Shown: piece by piece, positions 1 through 8,257 of the stretch | Position numbering within the stretch: the first letter of the stretch is position 1 | Layout of the letters: every line of letters starts with the position of its first letter | DNA from: Arthrobacter sp. EM1 | GTDB taxonomy: Bacteria; Actinomycetota; Actinomycetes; Actinomycetales; Micrococcaceae | Direction: 5' to 3' | Assembly (NCBI RefSeq): GCF_029964055.1 | Contig: NZ_CP124836.1 | Coordinates: 1,612,001 to 1,676,000 of the forward strand | DNA length: 64,000 nt | Notes under the pieces: generated by a model | The model's input: only the letters and a program-made list of their open reading frames with translations | Told to the model about the DNA's origin: nothing | Databases searched by the model: none | Position numbers and translations under genes: made by a program

Positions 1-1120
1 CCACGATGGACCGTCCTTCCGGGGTTTCGTCGGCCAGGCTGCAGACCCGGGCCGCTTCCACAAGCCGGGCCGGCTCAACACCATGGGCGGGGAAGAAATT
101 CACGGCCCGGCGGTTGCCGTAGGTGATGGTTCCGGTCTTGTCGAGCAGGAGGGTGGTGATATCTCCGGCGGTCTCCACGGCGCGGCCGGAGGTCGCCAGC
201 ACGTTGTGCTGGACCAGCCGGTCCATCCCGGCGATGCCGATCGCCGGGACCAGGGCCCCGATAGTGGTCGGGATCAGGCAGACCAGCAGCGCAACCAGCA
301 CAATCGGCGACGGCGTTGCGCCGGCGAGGGCGGCGAACGGCGCCAGTGACATGGTCACGGCCAGGAAGACGATGGTCAGTGATACCAGCAGCACGTGGAG
401 AGCAATCTCGTTGGGCGTTTTCTGCCGCACGGCGCCCTCGACGAGCTTGATCATCCGGTCGACAAACGTCGCGCCGGGCTCGGCGGTGATGCGGATGACG
501 ATCCGGTCCGAGAGGACCTTTGTACCGCCGGTGACGGAACACCGGTCGCCGCCGGATTCGCGGATCACCGGCGCCGATTCGCCGGTGATCGTCGATTCGT
601 CGACGCTGGCCAGGCCCTCGATGATTTCGCCGTCCGAGGGGATGACGTCTCCCGCTTCGCAAATGACGACGTCGTTGAGCCGAAGCTCGGTGCCGGGGAC
701 CTCTTTGATGGCTCCGTCGGGCTGCCGGAGCCGGGCCAAGATTCCCTGGCGGCTGGCGCGGAGGCTGTCGGCCTGGGCCTTGCCGCGGCCCTCCGCGATG
801 GATTCGGACAGTGTGCCGAACAGTGCGGTGAGCCATAGCCAGGCGGTGACCGCAATGCCGAAGGCCGACGGCCGGTAGAAGGAGAGCGCAGTGCACAAGG
901 CGGCGCCCACCAGCACTGTGAACATGACCGGGGAATGGATCATCTGCCCGGGCGCGAGCTTCCGGACTGCGAGAGGCAGGGCGGCCATAACGCTTGCGAA
1001 CGTCAGTTTTGCCGGGGTTTTTGTGTGGTGTTTGTGTTCGCCGGGGGTGCCGAGGGGGTTGCCGTCGGCGTAGGTTCGGGTGGCGGTGTCCGCGGCGGGT
1101 GCCGAGCTGGACCGGGTCAT
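1..1120 (-). CDS. kdpB: Potassium-transporting ATPase ATP-binding subunit KdpB (3' end cut by window)
   Basis: This is the P-type ATPase subunit that hydrolyses ATP to drive K+ uptake through KdpA in the cytoplasmic membrane. About 373 codons are present and the C-terminal half lies beyond the window. The sequence shows two N-terminal membrane helices, the actuator motif TGES, a second helix pair and the phosphorylation motif DKTGT near the cut end. The ATG at 1120 overlaps the kdpA stop by four bases (ATGA), which implies translational coupling. kdpC and kdpDE are expected further left but are not visible here. The family assignment is certain. Confidence 0.97.
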   Translation of the reverse strand, partial: MTRSSSAPAADTATRTYADGNPLGTPGEHKHHTKTPAKLTFASVMAALPLAVRKLAPGQMIHSPVMFTVLVGAALCTALSFYRPSAFGIAVTAWLWLTALFGTLSESIAEGRGKAQADSLRASRQGILARLRQPDGAIKEVPGTELRLNDVVICEAGDVIPSDGEIIEGLASVDESTITGESAPVIRESGGDRCSVTGGTKVLSDRIVIRITAEPGATFVDRMIKLVEGAVRQKTPNEIALHVLLVSLTIVFLAVTMSLAPFAALAGATPSPIVLVALLVCLIPTTIGALVPAIGIAGMDRLVQHNVLATSGRAVETAGDITTLLLDKTGTITYGNRRAVNFFPAHGVEPARLVEAARVCSLADETPEGRSIV

Positions 1121-2784
1121 TTGAGGAGTCCTTCTGCGAGGGGCCCGAGGGCAAGGGCAGGGAAGTAGCTCACGGCGGTCATAATTACTGTCACGCCGAG
1201 CAGCAGGGCGCCGAACAGCAAGCCGTGGGTGGGGACGGTACCGGCGGAGGCGGGAACCTTGCCTTGCCGGGCCAGGGAGCCGGCCAGGGCGAGCACCAGG
1301 ATAATCGGCAGGAAGCGGCCAAACAGCATTGCCAGGCCCATCATGACCGAGAGGTACGGCCCTGATGTGGTGATGCCGCCGAAAGCGGACCCGTTGTTGT
1401 TGGCCCCGGATGTGAAGGCGTAGAGCACCTCACTGAACTGATGGGGACCGGTCGACGGGGCGTTGGCAACTGCATCCGGCAGCAGGACGGTGATACCGGA
1501 CAGGGCCAGCACCAGCGTGGGAGTGATCAGGATGTACATGGCTGCGAGCTTCATTTCCGTTGGGCCGATCCTCTTGCCCAGGTACTCCGGGGTCCGCCCC
1601 ACCATCAGGCCGGCGATGAAGACGGCGATGATCGACAGAATAAGCAGGCCGTAAAGCCCCGAGCCGGTTCCGCCGGGGGCTACTTCGCCGAGCATCATGT
1701 TGACCATGGCTACTGCGCCGGCCAGCGGCGGCAGGGAGTCATGGGCGACGTTGACCGCGCCGGTGGAGGTCAGCGTGGTGGCCGCGGCGAAGATCGCGCT
1801 CGGCGCGGGACCAAAGCGTTGTTCAAATCCTTCGCCCAGCCCGCCGGCCGCAGCGGTCGCAGCGCCCTGGCCCGAAGCCACGGCCCATCCCATCAGGGTG
1901 GTGGAAGCAAGCCACAGGGAGCCCATTACCGCAGCCACGGTGTAGCCCTGCTTCTGGTCGCCGACCATCCGGCCGAAGGCGTATGGCAGGGCCGAAGGGA
2001 TGAGCAGGATCAGGAACACCTCGAAGAAGCTGATGACGGCGTTCGGGTTCTCGAACGGGTGGGCGGAGTTGGCATTGAAGTAGCCGCCGCCGTTGGTCCC
2101 GAGGACCTTGATGGCTTCCTGGGACGCCACCGGGCCGCCGGGAATGGTCTGGCCGACTCCGGTGAACTGGTTCGTGACGTCGGTCGGCCAGAAGTTCTGC
2201 ACCACGCCGCCGAGGACCATCACCACTGCCGCGATGAACGCGATCGGCAGCAGGATCCGGAACGACGTCCGGGACAGATCCACCCAGAAGTTGCCCAGCC
2301 GTTGCGTCCTCGTTCGGGCGATGCCGCGGATGAGGGCGACGGCGACGACGATGCCGACCGCTGCGGAGAGGAAGTTCTGGACCGCAAGCAGGGCCATCTG
2401 AACGAAAATGCCCACGGTGGCCTCCGGCACATACGTTTGCCAGTTCGTGTTGGTCACAAAGGAAACGGCGGTGTTCATGGCTATCCACGGGTCCACGCCG
2501 GGCAGGGAGCCGCTGCCAGGCAGGACGCCCTGGAGGCGTTGGAGGCCGTACACGGCCAGGAGGGATACAGCAGAAAACGCCAGAACGCTGCGCAGGTAGA
2601 CGGACCAGGTCTGCTCAGTACCCGCGTCGATTCCGGCAAGCCGGTAGAAGAGGCGCTCGGGACGGCTGGATTTTGTGCCCTCGAACACCCGGGCCAGATA
2701 GATACCAAAGGGCTTGTGCAGGGCCGCCAGCACCAGCAGGAGTCCGGCCACCTGGACGATGAAAGACGCAGCATTAAAAGTCAT
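1117..2784 (-). CDS. kdpA: Potassium-transporting ATPase potassium-binding subunit KdpA
   Basis: KdpA is the channel-like subunit of the Kdp complex and selects and conducts K+ across the membrane. The 555 residues match the usual family length, with about ten hydrophobic helices and KdpA hallmarks such as a TNTNWQ motif near residue 108 and a [18 protein letters not shown] stretch near residue 230, part of a selectivity-filter loop. The gene follows kdpF by six bases and overlaps kdpB by four. GGTGAG lies upstream of the ATG. Expression is probably KdpDE-controlled, as in other bacteria; the possible operator lies upstream at 3093-3131. Confidence 0.97.
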   Translation of the reverse strand: MTFNAASFIVQVAGLLLVLAALHKPFGIYLARVFEGTKSSRPERLFYRLAGIDAGTEQTWSVYLRSVLAFSAVSLLAVYGLQRLQGVLPGSGSLPGVDPWIAMNTAVSFVTNTNWQTYVPEATVGIFVQMALLAVQNFLSAAVGIVVAVALIRGIARTRTQRLGNFWVDLSRTSFRILLPIAFIAAVVMVLGGVVQNFWPTDVTNQFTGVGQTIPGGPVASQEAIKVLGTNGGGYFNANSAHPFENPNAVISFFEVFLILLIPSALPYAFGRMVGDQKQGYTVAAVMGSLWLASTTLMGWAVASGQGAATAAAGGLGEGFEQRFGPAPSAIFAAATTLTSTGAVNVAHDSLPPLAGAVAMVNMMLGEVAPGGTGSGLYGLLILSIIAVFIAGLMVGRTPEYLGKRIGPTEMKLAAMYILITPTLVLALSGITVLLPDAVANAPSTGPHQFSEVLYAFTSGANNNGSAFGGITTSGPYLSVMMGLAMLFGRFLPIILVLALAGSLARQGKVPASAGTVPTHGLLFGALLLGVTVIMTAVSYFPALALGPLAEGLLK

Positions 2785-2791
2785 AGTCTGC

Positions 2792-2890
2792 TCACCACTT
2801 TTCCGGGTGGATCAGGACGGCCAGCAGGTAGCCGAAGAGGCACAGTCCGGCAATCAGCAGGACCAGCCACATGACCGCGTCGGCGCTCAT
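2792..2890 (-). CDS. kdpF: KdpF, small subunit of the Kdp ATPase
   Basis: A 32-residue single-helix protein (MSADAVMWLVLL... ending LIHPEKW) sits immediately before kdpA. Its size, its position and the ending that resembles the family's xxxPExF/W tail identify KdpF, a lipid-like stabiliser of the KdpABC complex in the membrane. The ATG overlaps the stop codon of the small ORF upstream (ATGA at 2887-2890), and six bases separate its stop from the kdpA start, so translation of the cluster is probably coupled. Confidence 0.85.
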   Translation of the reverse strand: MSADAVMWLVLLIAGLCLFGYLLAVLIHPEKW

Positions 2891-3006
2891 TGGCCGCCCT
2901 CCGGCCGTTCGTCGGCGGTGCCGACCATCCCGGCCACAACATGGCCTATCCACATAACGAAACCCATTGACACCATGAGGATTCCGATAACAGCCAGGTC
3001 GGCCAT
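2887..3006 (-). CDS. Small membrane protein leading the kdp operon
   Basis: A 39-codon ORF starts MADLAVIGILMVSMGFVMWI and ends in a charged tail (ADERPEGGQ). It would form one membrane helix. A good ribosome site (GAAAGGAACC, six to seven bases before the ATG at 3006) and a four-base ATGA overlap with kdpF support it as a real translated gene. It is not KdpF itself, which follows directly. I do not recognise a named family. It may be a second accessory micropeptide of the Kdp pump or simply a leader that couples translation into kdpF. Confidence 0.7.
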   Translation of the reverse strand: MADLAVIGILMVSMGFVMWIGHVVAGMVGTADERPEGGQ

Positions 3007-3092
3007 CGCAGGTTCCTTTCATCCATTCCCCGTTTGCGGGGCTAGTGAAAGTCAACTCCCAGCGACGGCCGAATATCCGGTTCCTGATGGTT

Positions 3093-3131
3093 TCTTAACG
3101 CCCGGAGGATGAATCTTGACGCTGTCTTAAC
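3093..3131 (-). promoter_or_regulatory. OmpR/KdpE-type direct repeats upstream of kdp
   Basis: Read on the minus strand, GTTAAGA (3131-3125) is followed exactly 11 bp later by GTCAAGA (3120-3114) and 21 bp after that by a further GTTAAGA (3099-3093). Eleven-base direct repeats are the usual operator form of OmpR/PhoB-family regulators, to which KdpE belongs. The block lies about 90-125 bp before the first kdp-operon start codon, and a similar repeat occurs before the neighbouring permease gene. The assignment to KdpE is inference. Confidence 0.55.
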
Positions 3132-3194
3132 GCGCACGGAGGATTCGGGTCCGTGCTGCTTTAAGTGCTGCGCACGACGTCAGGCGTCCGGCCA

Positions 3195-5171
3195 TCAGCC
3201 GACGTGGACCCAGGGCCGTTTGGTGACATCGGGTTCGGCCTCCCGGAGCACCTCACGGGTCACCGGGGCGATCTCGCCCTCACCGAACGCGAGGAAGCGC
3301 AGCAGGTTGGTGACCGGGTTTCCCTCGGTCCAGCGGAAGTAGATATGCGGCATCAACCCGGTCACGTCCCGGATGTGGAGCAACACCGAGGCGATGGTGT
3401 TCGGCACAACGGGTCCGTGGACTTCCAGGACCCTGTACCCGTGCCGGGTCACCCCTCGCACCTCCAATGCCGTTTCAAAGTCAGAGGAATCGTCGACGAC
3501 CACTTCCAGGAACAACGCCTGGTAGTCCACCGGCAGATGGCTGACCTGGATCGCCGATGTCAGCTTGTCCCGGTAGGCCGTGGCGCTCAGGCGCAGCGGC
3601 TCGTGCGCGATGATGGCAATGGGCCCGTCCAAATCGTCAGACATAAATTCCAGTGACTGCCGGTCCAGATGGACCTGGGTGGCGTGAAGTTCGAAGGCCC
3701 TCCGGACGCGTGAGAGCAACGAGATCACGATGATGCCCACAATAAAGATCGCTGCAATCCGGATGCCTTCGGGGCGCTCAATGATGTTGGCCACCGTTGT
3801 GTAGATGAACACCGCTGCTATAACGCCAAAACCCAGAGTCCGCTTGCGTTGCCTCGCGCGCCGGGCTGAGAGCGCCACGGCAACCGCTGCCGAGGTCATC
3901 AGCACCAGGACGCCGGTGGCGTAGGCACCGCCCTGCGCGTCGACGTCGGCATTAAACAGCCATGTGATCAGGAATCCGACCAATGTGAACACCAGGACCA
4001 ACGGACGCACGGCACGCGCCCACCCCGGGGCCATCCCGTAGCGGGGAAGGTACCGCGGGACGAGGTTGAGCAGCCCGGCCATCGCGGACGCGCCGGCGAA
4101 CCAGAGAATGGCGATCGTGCTCACGTCGTAGACAGTGCCGAACCCTGCCCCCAGGTATTCGTGGGCCAGGAAAGCCAGGGCGCGGCCGTTGGCCTGGCCG
4201 CCCGGTTGGAACTCCTGCTCCGGGATCAGGATCACAGTCGTGAAGCTGGTGGTGATCAGGAAGCTGCTCATAATGACGGCGGCGGTTGTCAGCAGCCGCC
4301 GGGCACCTTCGATCCTGCCGGCCGGATTCTCCTCGGTGTCACCCGGCTTTCCCTGGACTTGCGGCATCACGGCCACTCCGGTCTCGAAGCCGGACAGGCC
4401 CAGTGCGAGTTTGGGGAAGACCAGCAGGGCGATGCCGACCACCATAAACGGGTTGCCATGGGAGGTTGTCAGGGCGGTCCACCAGTCCCCGACGGCAACG
4501 GGGTGGGCCAGCACTTCAAGGACTGTGGTGATGACCACCACGACGTTGAGGCTGAGGTAAATGCCGACCAGGACGACCGCGACGCCCATGGCCTCCTTAA
4601 ACCCGCGGAGGAAGACCGCGCCGAGCATGGCCAGCAGGAAAAGAGTCACCGGCACGTTTTGGCCTTGCAACCAGCCCGGAACGAACGGGTTCTGGATCGC
4701 ATGGGCTGTGGCGTCGGCCGCAGACAACGTCATGGTGATCATAAAGTCCGTAGCGGCGAACCCCAGCAGAACGAGCACAAAAAGCTTGCCGCCCCAACGG
4801 GGCAGCAGCCGCTCCAGCATGGCGATGGAACCCTCGCCGCGGTGGCTCTCCCCGGCAACCCGGCGGTAGACGGGAAGGGCGCCCAACAGTGTGACAGCCA
4901 CCAGTACCATCGTCGCCAGCGGCGAGATCACACCGGCGGCGAGCGCTGCGATGGCCGGCTGGTAGCCCAGGGTTGAGAAGTAGTCGACGCCGGTCAGGCA
5001 CATCACCTGCCACCATGGATGCTTCTTCAGATGCGATTCACTCACGGCACCGGGCCCTTGGTGGGTGCCCTTTGCGTCCTGTAGGCCGAACAGGAGCCAA
5101 CTCCTTAAGTTTTCACGGGCACCCGGCCGCGCCGCCGAGGGGTCCGCAGGCGGCCTGCTCATTGTGGTCAT
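3195..5171 (-). CDS. APC-superfamily permease with C-terminal cytoplasmic domain
   Basis: This 658-aa membrane protein resembles actinobacterial APC-type permeases ([20 protein letters not shown] near residue 50, followed by about twelve hydrophobic segments to roughly residue 480). The last 150 or so residues are soluble and probably cytoplasmic. The substrate cannot be read from the sequence; amino acids or K+ (the KUP/KimA branch of the superfamily) are both possible. Its neighbour is the kdp operon, and its upstream region carries the same 11-bp repeat as kdp, which favours a role in potassium homeostasis. The ATG at 5171 has GGAGAGG five bases upstream. Confidence 0.8.
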   Translation of the reverse strand: MTTMSRPPADPSAARPGARENLRSWLLFGLQDAKGTHQGPGAVSESHLKKHPWWQVMCLTGVDYFSTLGYQPAIAALAAGVISPLATMVLVAVTLLGALPVYRRVAGESHRGEGSIAMLERLLPRWGGKLFVLVLLGFAATDFMITMTLSAADATAHAIQNPFVPGWLQGQNVPVTLFLLAMLGAVFLRGFKEAMGVAVVLVGIYLSLNVVVVITTVLEVLAHPVAVGDWWTALTTSHGNPFMVVGIALLVFPKLALGLSGFETGVAVMPQVQGKPGDTEENPAGRIEGARRLLTTAAVIMSSFLITTSFTTVILIPEQEFQPGGQANGRALAFLAHEYLGAGFGTVYDVSTIAILWFAGASAMAGLLNLVPRYLPRYGMAPGWARAVRPLVLVFTLVGFLITWLFNADVDAQGGAYATGVLVLMTSAAVAVALSARRARQRKRTLGFGVIAAVFIYTTVANIIERPEGIRIAAIFIVGIIVISLLSRVRRAFELHATQVHLDRQSLEFMSDDLDGPIAIIAHEPLRLSATAYRDKLTSAIQVSHLPVDYQALFLEVVVDDSSDFETALEVRGVTRHGYRVLEVHGPVVPNTIASVLLHIRDVTGLMPHIYFRWTEGNPVTNLLRFLAFGEGEIAPVTREVLREAEPDVTKRPWVHVG

Positions 5172-5257
5172 CCGTGCCTCTCCGCGCGATGCCCGGCATC
5201 GTGTGTCACTGCCGACCCTAACACCGGGCTCAGTCGCCGCTGCCGGACCCGCAGAAG

Positions 5258-5275
5258 TCTTGACGGATCCTTAAC
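5258..5275 (-). promoter_or_regulatory. Direct repeat matching the kdp operator, before the APC permease
   Basis: On the minus strand GTTAAGG (5275-5269) is followed 11 bp later by GTCAAGA (5264-5258). This reproduces the pair upstream of kdp (GTTAAGA-N4-GTCAAGA) almost base for base. It lies about 90 bp before the permease ATG. The likely reader is an OmpR-family response regulator; KdpE is the natural candidate. Confidence 0.5.
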
Positions 5276-5389
5276 ACCCGCCCGCAGCCGCGGTGCCCAT
5301 AGTGCGCCGCGAGCGTTGGTTTGCACCGTCCGGCGGTGTGCGGCGCTATTTCCCGTGACAGCGCCTCCCGGCCGTGCTATTCCTGAGGT

Positions 5390-7090
5390 GTGAGTGGCAC
5401 GGGCCCTGGGGCCGCGGACTTTTCCAATGCCCCGCCGGCTACCCTGGCCGGCAGCTTAATGGTGGTCCCGGTGCACGTCCTGGAGCTTCGGGCCGAGGTG
5501 TCCTTTGATGCAGTCCGGGGCACGTCGGTGGCCGCGGCGACGATGGATTATCGGGTGGGTCCCACCGGGGGCAACCCGTTTTTCGATTTACGTCAGAGTG
5601 TGGACAGCTGCTGGCTGGACGGGGTGCCGCTCGATCCGGAAATGATCGGCGGGTGCGACGTCGGTGCTGGACCGGCCGGCTCCGTCCGGGTCCTGCGCCG
5701 GTTCCAGGACCGCGGGTCCGTCCACAGCCTTCGGTTCCGCTACCGGTTGGGGTTGCCGCACGCTGAGCTGGGCGGGGCCTCGCCGCCGGTGCTGGAGTGG
5801 TCCGACGGTCCCGCGCTGCGTTGGACGCTGGGCATGTCGGACCTCTTCGCGGGCCGCTACCTGGAAGCCTGGTTCCCCTCCAACCTTCCGTTCGACCAGT
5901 TCCCCGTCACCCTCAACATCACCCTGACAGGGACGGAGGTGGCGCACGTGCTGATCAGCAACGGGGACGTTGCCGTTGGCGGCCCGGGACGCTGGTCCGT
6001 TGCATTCCCGGCGTCGTTCACCACCCTTTCGCACCTTGTGGAGCTCCGCCCGGCGGCCACCGTCGAAGGCCAGAAGTCGACGGTGGTATTACCGGTCTCG
6101 GGCACCGCCGTCACTGTCGAGGCCTGGAAATGCTCCGCCGGACCGGAGGACCTCGGCCATGAGCTGGGCAGGATCGAGAGTCTGCTGGCGCAGAACGAGG
6201 CGGACTACGGCAGGTTCCCGGGGAACCGGTTCGTCTGCTTCTTCAACGGCAACCGCGGTGGGATGGAATACCACCATGGGGCCACCACATCCCGGCGGGC
6301 GCTGGCCCACGAGGTTTTCCATTCCTGGTTTTCCCGCGGGGTCATGCCGGCCTCGCAGGCCGACGGCTGGTGGGACGAGGCCTTCACCTCCTACCATGAG
6401 CACGGCGCCGGCCAATTGGAGGCTTTCGACTTCAATGAAGCCCCGGTGGAACTGTGTTCCCGGCGTCCCTTTGACCGTCGGACCGCGGTCAATGCCTATC
6501 CGGACGGTAGCCGATTCTTCCGCGGGCTGGCCGACGCGCTGGGGGTGGAACGCCTGCGCGCCTGCATGCGGGCCGTATACGCCCGGCATTGCAGCGCTCC
6601 GCTTTCCACGATCGGGCTGGAGGCCGACATCCTGGTTGCGGGCGGTGAGCCGTCTGTGGTCGATGCTTTCCACCGGTTTGTTTACGGGCTTCCCGACCCG
6701 TCGCCGGCTCCGAAGCTTCGGCTCCATGGGTTGGCGGCCCGGGGTGCAGGGGACCGGATCCGGGTCAGTGTGAGCAACGACTCCGGGGGCGGTCCGTGCA
6801 GGCACTTTATGGTGGTGTTTTCGCTGGCCGGTGCCGCTACTGGCGCGGAGCGGGCGGCGGGGGCCTGCCGGAACATCGCCGCTACTGGAGGCTTCGATCT
6901 CCAACCAGGGGAAGAACGAGAAGTCTGGACGACGGCATCGGAAGCCCTCATTCAGAGGTCCTGGACCGGGACGATGCTGGTGGCCTCGGTGCATGCCCGC
7001 GGCTGCGACCCCTCGCCCCGGACCAGGGTATCGGCGCTGTTGCCCCCGGCGCAGGCAACTAGTGCGTCGCAGTTCCCTGCACCGGCATGA
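5390..7090 (+). CDS. M1/M61-like zinc metallopeptidase
   Basis: The 566-aa product carries HEVFH at residues 307-311 and a glutamate in WWDEAF at residue 330, giving the HExxH-X18-E zinc site of gluzincin aminopeptidases (M1/M61 type). The N-terminal third looks like the beta-rich domain of these enzymes. I see no signal peptide, so a cytosolic or non-classically exported enzyme is likely. The GTG at 5390 has only a weak ribosome site (GAGG very close to the start). Its 3' end overlaps the convergent SARP gene by 32 bp. It may belong with the unknown operon at 8-17 kb, which holds further peptidase-like genes, but that link is only positional. Confidence 0.75.
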   Translation: MSGTGPGAADFSNAPPATLAGSLMVVPVHVLELRAEVSFDAVRGTSVAAATMDYRVGPTGGNPFFDLRQSVDSCWLDGVPLDPEMIGGCDVGAGPAGSVRVLRRFQDRGSVHSLRFRYRLGLPHAELGGASPPVLEWSDGPALRWTLGMSDLFAGRYLEAWFPSNLPFDQFPVTLNITLTGTEVAHVLISNGDVAVGGPGRWSVAFPASFTTLSHLVELRPAATVEGQKSTVVLPVSGTAVTVEAWKCSAGPEDLGHELGRIESLLAQNEADYGRFPGNRFVCFFNGNRGGMEYHHGATTSRRALAHEVFHSWFSRGVMPASQADGWWDEAFTSYHEHGAGQLEAFDFNEAPVELCSRRPFDRRTAVNAYPDGSRFFRGLADALGVERLRACMRAVYARHCSAPLSTIGLEADILVAGGEPSVVDAFHRFVYGLPDPSPAPKLRLHGLAARGAGDRIRVSVSNDSGGGPCRHFMVVFSLAGAATGAERAAGACRNIAATGGFDLQPGEEREVWTTASEALIQRSWTGTMLVASVHARGCDPSPRTRVSALLPPAQATSASQFPAPA

Positions 7091-7820
7091 CCAAGCCGAC
7101 CTTCCTGAATAACTCCGGCGAGGGGCGCAACCCCAGTTCGGTCCACAGCAGGCGGGCATATCCGTTGAGCTGCCGCCTGGCCTCGAATACGTTGCCTTCG
7201 CCCAGATGAGCATCGATCAGGAGCCGCTGCGCGGACTCACGCAGCGGCTCCTCGGCAACTACCGCCAGCAAGACGTCGATGGCTTCGATGTAGCGTTCCC
7301 GTTCACGAAGCCTGCGCGCGGTTACCTCGGACGCGTGCAGGCGCATCTGACGCAACTGCTCGCGGGCCAGCAACAGCCAGTCCTCGTCCCAGCCCGGAAG
7401 AAGTTCCTCCGCATGTGCCAGAAACTGCGAATGTTCGGGTTCACCGCGCACATCGGTCAGTACCCGTTCTGCCTGTCGGCGCAGGCGGTGCACATCCACC
7501 TCGACGTCGTCGGCTAGCCACACCCGGTCCGAATCCCCATCGATCAGGCGCGAATCGGCGCTGCGGATCCGCCAGAGTGCCGTCCGGAGGCTTCCGCGGC
7601 AACGTTCGGACGTTGAGTCGGACCACAGCCGTTCGGCCAGCACCGTCCGGTCGCAGTCGTGTGCCCCGAGCTTGTCCAGCGAAAGGTAGGCGATAACGCG
7701 GCGGGCGTGCAGGGGCAACGACACCGGGGCGTTGGCGATGCGCAAGGAGAACCCTCCGAGTAGCGAAAGGCTGACCCGCCCGTCAGAGTGTGCCACGACG
7801 GGACGATGTGATGGGTGCAT
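7059..7820 (-). CDS. SARP-family transcriptional activator (BTAD domain)
   Basis: This 253-aa protein has an N-terminal OmpR-like winged-helix domain (about residues 15-105, LSLLGGFSLRI start) and a bacterial transcriptional activator domain (about 110-245, with the R-ERYIEA and LGLRPSPEL signatures). Such short SARPs activate neighbouring gene clusters, often specialised-metabolism or developmental ones. The gene diverges from the unknown operon beginning near 7.85-8.26 kb and is the obvious candidate to control it. GGGGAGGG precedes the ATG at 7820. Direct repeats at its own promoter suggest autoregulation. Confidence 0.85.
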   Translation of the reverse strand: MHPSHRPVVAHSDGRVSLSLLGGFSLRIANAPVSLPLHARRVIAYLSLDKLGAHDCDRTVLAERLWSDSTSERCRGSLRTALWRIRSADSRLIDGDSDRVWLADDVEVDVHRLRRQAERVLTDVRGEPEHSQFLAHAEELLPGWDEDWLLLAREQLRQMRLHASEVTARRLRERERYIEAIDVLLAVVAEEPLRESAQRLLIDAHLGEGNVFEARRQLNGYARLLWTELGLRPSPELFRKVGLVMPVQGTATH

Positions 7821-7849
7821 CAGGGCCCTCCCCGGATACGCGGCCGTGA

Positions 7850-8176
7850 ATGGATCACTTTGATCATCAGACTCCGACGTCCACCCGGTGTCAACACTAT
7901 GTCAACGCGGACGGAACGTTGACGCTGCAAACGATGGCCGGGCGGGAAGCTGCAGAAGTGGAATATACCGACTACCAGATCATTGTTATCCGGGCCAGGC
8001 GGGACGGGGGCCAGCTGATCGTCCGCATCCTGACCGGCGGGAACCCCGCCGACCCGGCGCGCCAATGGGTCTTCGCCAGCGTCGACGAGGTGTGTGTGCT
8101 GGTCGAGCGACTGCTGGAGGAACTCGGCGGTCCCGGTCCCCGGAGCGCGGCGGTCCCGCCGCGGGGCGGCGGCTGA
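7850..8176 (+). CDS. Small hypothetical protein
   Basis: This 108-codon ORF lies between the SARP gene and the large operon. The central part (EVEYTDYQIIVIRARRDGGQ through FASVDEVCVLVERLLEEL) alternates beta- and helix-forming residues and looks like a folded domain, while the C-terminal tail is Gly/Pro-rich. No family is recognised. The ATG at 7850 has no clear ribosome site and lies within the SARP promoter region; a start at the ATG near 7934 (MAGREAAEVE) would leave the repeats outside the gene. The start is therefore uncertain. Confidence 0.5.
   Translation: MDHFDHQTPTSTRCQHYVNADGTLTLQTMAGREAAEVEYTDYQIIVIRARRDGGQLIVRILTGGNPADPARQWVFASVDEVCVLVERLLEELGGPGPRSAAVPPRGGG
7866..7923 (-). promoter_or_regulatory. 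Probable SARP promoter with GTTGAC repeats
   Basis: On the minus strand TTGACA (7894-7889), a 17-bp spacer and TCTGAT (7871-7866) form a plausible promoter for the SARP gene. GTTGAC occurs at 7906-7901 and again 11 bp on at 7895-7890, overlapping the -35 element; an inverted copy lies at 7918-7923. Eleven-base direct repeats overlapping a -35 hexamer are the known architecture of SARP binding sites. The same block lies at the start of the plus-strand unit, so it could serve both directions. Confidence 0.5.
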
Positions 8177-8257
8177 CGCCGGAAGATACGCAGGATTGAC
8201 GGCCCGGAAGACACCGGACCCGATCATGGGATCAAGAGGAATAATGGAGGTGGGAAA

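Noticed and set aside
75-1154. Long antisense-frame ORF over kdpB
   Set aside because: It is Arg/Pro/His-rich and follows the codon structure of kdpB in another frame; high-GC DNA produces many such shadows. The KdpB motifs lie in the other minus-strand frame.
3026-3043. Hairpin CCCCG-TTTG-CGGGG upstream of the kdp leader ORF
   Set aside because: The stem is short with no T-tract and lies just before the ribosome site; too weak to call a terminator.
5172-5389. Possible cyclic-di-AMP (ydaO-type) riboswitch before the APC permease
   Set aside because: The gap is short and I could not find the conserved riboswitch core; the 11-bp repeat explains the regulation more simply.
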